From contig NZ_QHKM01000005.1 of NCBI RefSeq assembly GCF_003258365.1, forward strand, positions 248,001 to 312,000: a DNA stretch of 64,000 bases, written 5' to 3'. The stretch's first letter is position 1; each line of letters begins with the position of its first letter. A model generated the notes under the pieces. That model saw only the letters and a list, made by a program, of their open reading frames with translations, was not told where the DNA came from and searched no databases. A program made the translations under genes and the position numbers. This DNA comes from Hymenobacter edaphi. GTDB lineage: Bacteria; Bacteroidota; Bacteroidia; Cytophagales; Hymenobacteraceae. Positions 60,893-64,000 of this stretch are shown in pieces.

Positions 60893-60946
60893 GGTGAGTT
60901 GGTGAGTTGGTGAGTTGGTGAGTTGGTGAGTTGGTGAGTTGGTGAT
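60893..60946. repeat. 8-bp tandem repeat GGTGAGTT
   Basis: Six exact copies of GGTGAGTT (60893-60940), then a partial unit. AATCACCAACTC at 61112-61123 is the inverted counterpart, just before the dtd start. The array lies in the divergent region between the glycosyltransferase-like gene and dtd. Confidence 0.9.
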
Positions 60947-61140
60947 TCAACGGGCCCGGGTGGCGCGCAGGAGCCTGCTATAAATGGACAGGAGGCGCCA
61001 ATCAGCGCCGGGCCTGCAGTCGGCCGGCGAAGATGGGCATTTGTGCCGTTTCTTTGCGCCGATTCGCCGATCAGCGGCCTCGCACCAGAGTGTGTTCCGC
61101 CTGATTCGCCAAATCACCAACTCACTAAATCCTCCCCGCC

Positions 61141-61581
61141 ATGCGCGTCGTTGTGCAGCGCGTCACGGAAGCTTCGGTTACCGTCGACGGCGAAATTACC
61201 GGCCAGATCGGGCCCGGCCTGCTGGTGCTGGCCGGCTTCACCCACGCCGATACCGCCGCCGAGCTGGACTGGATGGCCCGCAAGCTGGTGCAGCTGCGCA
61301 TCTTCAGCGACGCCGACGACAAGATGAACCTCTCGGTGCAGGACACGGGCGGCGACCTGCTGGTGGTCAGCCAGTTCACCCTGCTGGCCGACGCCCGCAA
61401 GGGCACCCGCCCCAGCTACATCCAGGCCGCCCCGCCCCCGGTAGCCATTCCGCTCTACGAGGAGTTCGTGCGCCAGCTCCAAGCCCTGCTCGGCCGCCCC
61501 GTCGCCACCGGCCGCTTCGGCGCCGACATGAAAGTGCGCCTGCTCAACGACGGCCCCGTGACCATCATTTTAGAGCGGTGA
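61141..61581 (+). CDS. dtd: D-aminoacyl-tRNA deacylase
   Basis: A 146-residue DTD protein. MRVVVQRVTEASVTVDG opens the fold, SQFTL is at 77-81, and GPVTI is near 138-142; the last two form the active site that excludes L-aminoacyl groups. It hydrolyses D-aminoacyl- and glycyl-tRNA(Ala) mischarging products. Complete and typical in length. It is followed 69 bases later by a MazG-like gene, with an inverted repeat between. Confidence 0.95.
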   Translation: MRVVVQRVTEASVTVDGEITGQIGPGLLVLAGFTHADTAAELDWMARKLVQLRIFSDADDKMNLSVQDTGGDLLVVSQFTLLADARKGTRPSYIQAAPPPVAIPLYEEFVRQLQALLGRPVATGRFGADMKVRLLNDGPVTIILER

Positions 61582-61584
61582 ACT

Positions 61585-61630
61585 GGTGAGTTAATGTTCA
61601 ACTCGCCTACGCCAGAACATTCAACTCACC
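61585..61630. repeat. Inverted repeat between dtd and mazG-like gene
   Basis: GGTGAGTTAATGTTC (61585-61599) is mirrored by GAACATTCAACTCACC (61615-61630) with one extra base. It begins three bases after the dtd stop. Same GGTGAGTT core as at 60893. Confidence 0.75.
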
Positions 61631-61650
61631 ACCTCACCATTTCGCCACTT

Positions 61651-61977
61651 ATGACCATCGAACAAGCCCAGCAGACCGTCGACCAGTGGATCAAGACCAC
61701 GGGGGTGCGGTATTTCAACGAGCTGACCAACCTGGCTATGCTCACCGAGGAAGTCGGCGAGGTGGCCCGCATCATCGCCCGCCAGTACGGCGAGCAGTCC
61801 TTTAAGCCCTCCGACCGCGACAAAGTGCTGGCCGACGAGCTGGCCGACGTGCTGTTCGTGGTCATCTGCCTGGCCAACCAGACCGGCGTCGACCTGACCG
61901 AGGCCCTGCAGCGCAACCTGGAAAAGAAAACCCAGCGCGACGCCGACCGGCATAAGCAGAACGAGAAGCTGCACTAA
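61651..61977 (+). CDS. MazG-like nucleotide pyrophosphohydrolase
   Basis: A 108-residue all-helical protein from ATG 61651 (MTIEQAQQTVDQW). The MazG/NTP-PPase metal motif is present as LTEEVGEVARIIA and, in the next helix, DELADVLFVVICLA. Single-domain members cleave NTPs, often non-canonical ones, to NMP and pyrophosphate. The gene runs on the same strand as dtd. A minisatellite begins one base after its stop codon. Confidence 0.9.
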   Translation: MTIEQAQQTVDQWIKTTGVRYFNELTNLAMLTEEVGEVARIIARQYGEQSFKPSDRDKVLADELADVLFVVICLANQTGVDLTEALQRNLEKKTQRDADRHKQNEKLH

Positions 61978-62325
61978 CCGGGAGGCCCCTCCGCTGCACC
62001 GCCCCCCGGTCGGCTGCAGCCGAATGCCATCCGGCTACAGGATTTTGCCATTCCGGTGCAGCCGGATGCCATTCTCCAGCACCGGTTTGCCACCCGGCTG
62101 CACGGATTTGCCATTTCGGTGCAGCCGGATGCCATCCGGCTACAGGGTTTTGCCATGTTGCTGCACCGGAATGCCATCCGGCTGCACCGGAATGCCGTTC
62201 GGCTGCAACCGGATGGCATTCCGGTGCAGAGTACCCCCGGTCGGCTGCAGCCGGATGGGGTCCGGTACAGCGGCGGGGCCTCCCGTGCAGCCGACCGGGG
62301 TCGGCTGCACGGGAGGCCCCGCCGG
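61978..62325. repeat. Degenerate 21-bp minisatellite
   Basis: About a dozen degenerate 21-base units built from GGATGCCATCCGGCTGCACC-like sequence fill the region. Because the unit is seven codons, long frames stay open on both strands: minus-strand translation gives heptads such as CSRMASG, CTGMAKS and CSRMAFG. The ends carry GGGAGGCCCC and GGTCGGCTGCA sequences that recur in the hairpin at 62275-62320. I do not call a protein here. 62326-62385 shows nothing further. Confidence 0.8.
62275..62320. terminator. Perfect 22-bp hairpin, possible terminator of converging genes
   Basis: Arms 62275-62296 and 62299-62320 are perfect complements with only two bases between them. No T-run follows on either strand, so a role as a classical terminator is doubtful. 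It lies between the MazG-like gene and comB, which converge. Confidence 0.5.
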
Positions 62326-62385
62326 CGCTTGTGGGCGGGTGCCACCCGCCAGCCCCGTATGCCCTAACCTGTCACGCGTTACCTG

Positions 62386-63117
62386 TTACCTGTCAGCCAA
62401 ATTGACCAGCCGGTCCTCGCGCCAGATGGGCAGCGTGGCCGGGTATTCATCCAGGCGCAGGCAGAACGCGAAATCCTGGTGGGCTTCGAGGTGATTGAGC
62501 CGGCGCACGTGCGCCGACTGCAGCAGGTAGCCTTCCAAATCGGGCTTGGCCTGTTGCCAGAGGTGCAGGGCGGCCAGCGTCGCGTCGGAGCTGCGCACGT
62601 CGAACGCATCGGCCAGGCGCTCGGCCAGGGCGCCGCCGAACACGGTGTCTTCGAGGCAGAACTGGCCCTTCCAGCCGGCGCACACCACCAGCACGTCCTT
62701 CTGCTGCCGGCGGGCGAAGTCGGCCACGGCCTGCAGGTTCAGGAAAGCGCCGATAACGACGGCATCGGCCCCGAGGGAGCGGCGCAGGGCCTGGGTGCCG
62801 TTGGTGGTGCTGATGGCCACGGCCCGGCCCCGCGTTTCGAGGGCGCTGCCCGGCAGGTAGCCGAAGGGCGAGTTGCCGAGGTCGAAGCCTTCGGCCTGCA
62901 CGCCGTTGCGCTCGGCGGCCGTCAGGCAGCCGTGCTGCCGGCCCAGGGCGGTGCATTCGTCCAGCTCGGCCGTGGCAAACACGTGGGTCACGCCGTTGGC
63001 CAAAGCCGTGACGATGCTCGACGTGGCCCGCAGAATATCCACGATGACGGCCACGCGGCCTTCGAGCTGGTAGAGCGGCAGCAGCTCCGGGGAGAAACAG
63101 ATGTCGACGGAGGGCAT
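62386..63117 (-). CDS. comB: 2-phosphosulfolactate phosphatase-like protein (ComB family)
   Basis: A 243-residue ComB-family protein. Seen: VAVIVDILRATSSIVTAL near the N-terminus, a conserved ERNG block after LTAAERNGVQAEGFDLGNSP, TTNGTQAL, and CAGWKGQFCLEDTVFGG. The family enzyme removes phosphate from 2-phosphosulfolactate in coenzyme M synthesis. Bacteria without coenzyme M often carry homologs, so the true substrate here may differ. It is 108 bases downstream of gcvT on the same strand. Confidence 0.88.
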   Translation of the reverse strand: MPSVDICFSPELLPLYQLEGRVAVIVDILRATSSIVTALANGVTHVFATAELDECTALGRQHGCLTAAERNGVQAEGFDLGNSPFGYLPGSALETRGRAVAISTTNGTQALRRSLGADAVVIGAFLNLQAVADFARRQQKDVLVVCAGWKGQFCLEDTVFGGALAERLADAFDVRSSDATLAALHLWQQAKPDLEGYLLQSAHVRRLNHLEAHQDFAFCLRLDEYPATLPIWREDRLVNLADR

Positions 63118-63123
63118 GTCTTT

Positions 63124-63221
63124 AGTTGCCAGTTGTTAGTTATGAGTTGTCAGTAGGCAGTAAAAACAGTTGCCAGCTGCCGGCCCTGGAGCCTGACAAC
63201 TGGCAACTGTCAACTGACAAC
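63124..63221. repeat. Inverted-repeat pair, AGTTGTCAGTTG family
   Basis: AGTTGCCAGTTGTTAG and GAGTTGTCAG on the left (63124-63152) are mirrored by CTGACAACTGGCAACTG and CAACTGACAAC on the right (to 63221). The right end is five bases from the gcvT stop. It fills the comB-gcvT gap and is related to the in-frame copy at 42779-42872. Confidence 0.75.
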
Positions 63222-63225
63222 CCTG

Positions 63226-64000
63226 TTACTCCTCCGTGCCTTTCACGAAGGGCAGCTTGGTGACGGTGGCGGGCAGGTTCTTGCCGCGCACCTGCACGAA
63301 AATCTTGCTACCGGGCTTGCTCAGCTCGGTTTTCACGTAGCCCAGGCCGATGCCCTTGCTCAGGCTCGGCGACTGGGTGCCCGAGGTGACCTCGCCCACC
63401 GGGTTGCCGTTTTCGTCCACCAGCTCGTAGTGGGCGCGCGGAATGCCGGGGCCGTCCATCAGGAAGCCTACCAGCTTGCGCGTGACGCCCTGCTCCTTCT
63501 GCTTGGCCAGCTCCTGGCTGTTGACGAAGTCCTTGGTGAACTTGGTAATCCAGCCCAGGCCGCCTTCCAGCGGCGAGGTAGCGTCGTCGATGTCGTTGCC
63601 GTAGAGGCAGAAGCCCATTTCCAGGCGCAAGGTGTCGCGGGCGCCGAGGCCAATGGGCTTCAGGCCGAAGGGCTTGCCGGCTTCCAGGATCCGGTTCCAG
63701 ATGTCCACGGCCGCCTCGTTCGGGATGTAGAGCTCGAAGCCGCCCGCGCCGGTGTAGCCCGTGGCCGAGATGATGACGTTCGGGTGGCCGGCGAAGGTGC
63801 CCTGCACGAACGAGTAGTACGGAATGCTCGCCAGGTCCACGTCGGTCAGCGGCTGCAGCGCCTCGGCAGCTTTGGGACCCTGCACGGCGAAGAGGCTGGT
63901 TTGGTCGGAAATATTCTCCATCTCCGCCCCGTAGGCCACGTTGTGGCGCTGAATCCAGTTCCAGTCCTTCTCGATGTTGGAGGCATTGACGACGAGCATG
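63226..64000 (-). CDS. gcvT: Aminomethyltransferase of the glycine cleavage system (partial)
   Basis: The C-terminal 258 or so residues of GcvT; the 5' part lies beyond the window. Seen: [23 protein letters not shown], the folate-binding block [14 protein letters not shown], and [18 protein letters not shown]. The C-terminal domain contains GPGIPRAHY and [13 protein letters not shown]. It transfers the aminomethyl carbon from lipoyl-GcvH to tetrahydrofolate, releasing ammonia. No other gcv gene is visible here. Confidence 0.95.
   Translation of the reverse strand, partial: MLVVNASNIEKDWNWIQRHNVAYGAEMENISDQTSLFAVQGPKAAEALQPLTDVDLASIPYYSFVQGTFAGHPNVIISATGYTGAGGFELYIPNEAAVDIWNRILEAGKPFGLKPIGLGARDTLRLEMGFCLYGNDIDDATSPLEGGLGWITKFTKDFVNSQELAKQKEQGVTRKLVGFLMDGPGIPRAHYELVDENGNPVGEVTSGTQSPSLSKGIGLGYVKTELSKPGSKIFVQVRGKNLPATVTKLPFVKGTEE

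Noticed and set aside
60893-60946. CRISPR-like array
   Set aside because: Eight-base units directly abut, with no spacers; it is a simple tandem repeat.
61974-62494. Cys-rich heptad proteins encoded on either strand of the 21-bp repeat
   Set aside because: The openness follows from a stop-free unit with length divisible by three. Both strands are equally open, and the frames run into flanking genes, so no protein is called.

Overview
The window looks like chromosomal DNA from a high-GC member of the Bacteroidota, most likely Cytophagales and close to Hymenobacter. This is inferred from the gene content: alternative complex III, a SusC/SusD pair, GSCFA and DUF983 proteins, Lys/Ala-rich small lipoproteins, and promoters of the TTTG-N19-TAnnTTTG type. 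Shine-Dalgarno sequences are scarce, so many starts were placed by signal peptides, family N-termini or promoter position. No rRNA, tRNA, CRISPR array, prophage or complete insertion sequence was recognised.

Layout. 1-2897: an exported TPR protein, a DnaQ-like exonuclease and a small unknown protein, all on +. 2919-10670: a large outer-membrane barrel protein and a very large polytopic histidine kinase, on -. 10768-28326: a 17.5-kb block on - encoding the respiratory chain. Transcription begins at a well-formed promoter before actA and runs through actABCDEF (quinol to cytochrome c), coxB and coxA to a hairpin terminator. A second set follows: ctaA and ctaB (heme A synthesis), two subunit III proteins, subunit IV, a SCO copper chaperone, a DUF420 (CtaM-like) factor, a small CxxC membrane protein and a decayed DUF983 gene. 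Together these encode an ACIII-aa3 oxidase branch and its assembly factors.

28717-34420: rpsF-rpsR-rplI, a GSCFA protein with a long disordered tail, and a YyaL/SPATA20-type thioredoxin-domain protein. 34709-41672: priA, two facing Ala/Pro-rich membrane lipoproteins, an exported methyltransferase, queA and a small Lys-rich exported protein. 41751-50402: an M14 peptidase, two small unknown genes and a SusD/SusC pair. 50403-58000: RNase D, then aceA and aceB (the glyoxylate bypass) divergent from a RamB-like regulator, then mltG. 58125-64000: an acyltransferase, a GT-C-type membrane protein, dtd, a MazG-like enzyme, comB and the 3' part of gcvT.

The most unusual feature is the intergenic DNA. 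At least a dozen gene ends carry repeats, most of them inverted pairs of short arms 50-280 bp apart, placed within a few to a few tens of bases of a stop codon. Several families occur twice or more (GTAGCGCG..AGTTCGCG, GTCATTGCGAGCGAAGCG, AGTTGTCAGTTGTCAG, GGTGAGTTG). One copy lies in frame inside the M14 peptidase gene, and one supplies the stop codon of aceB. A 21-bp minisatellite lies between the MazG-like gene and comB. The architecture resembles bacterial BIME elements.
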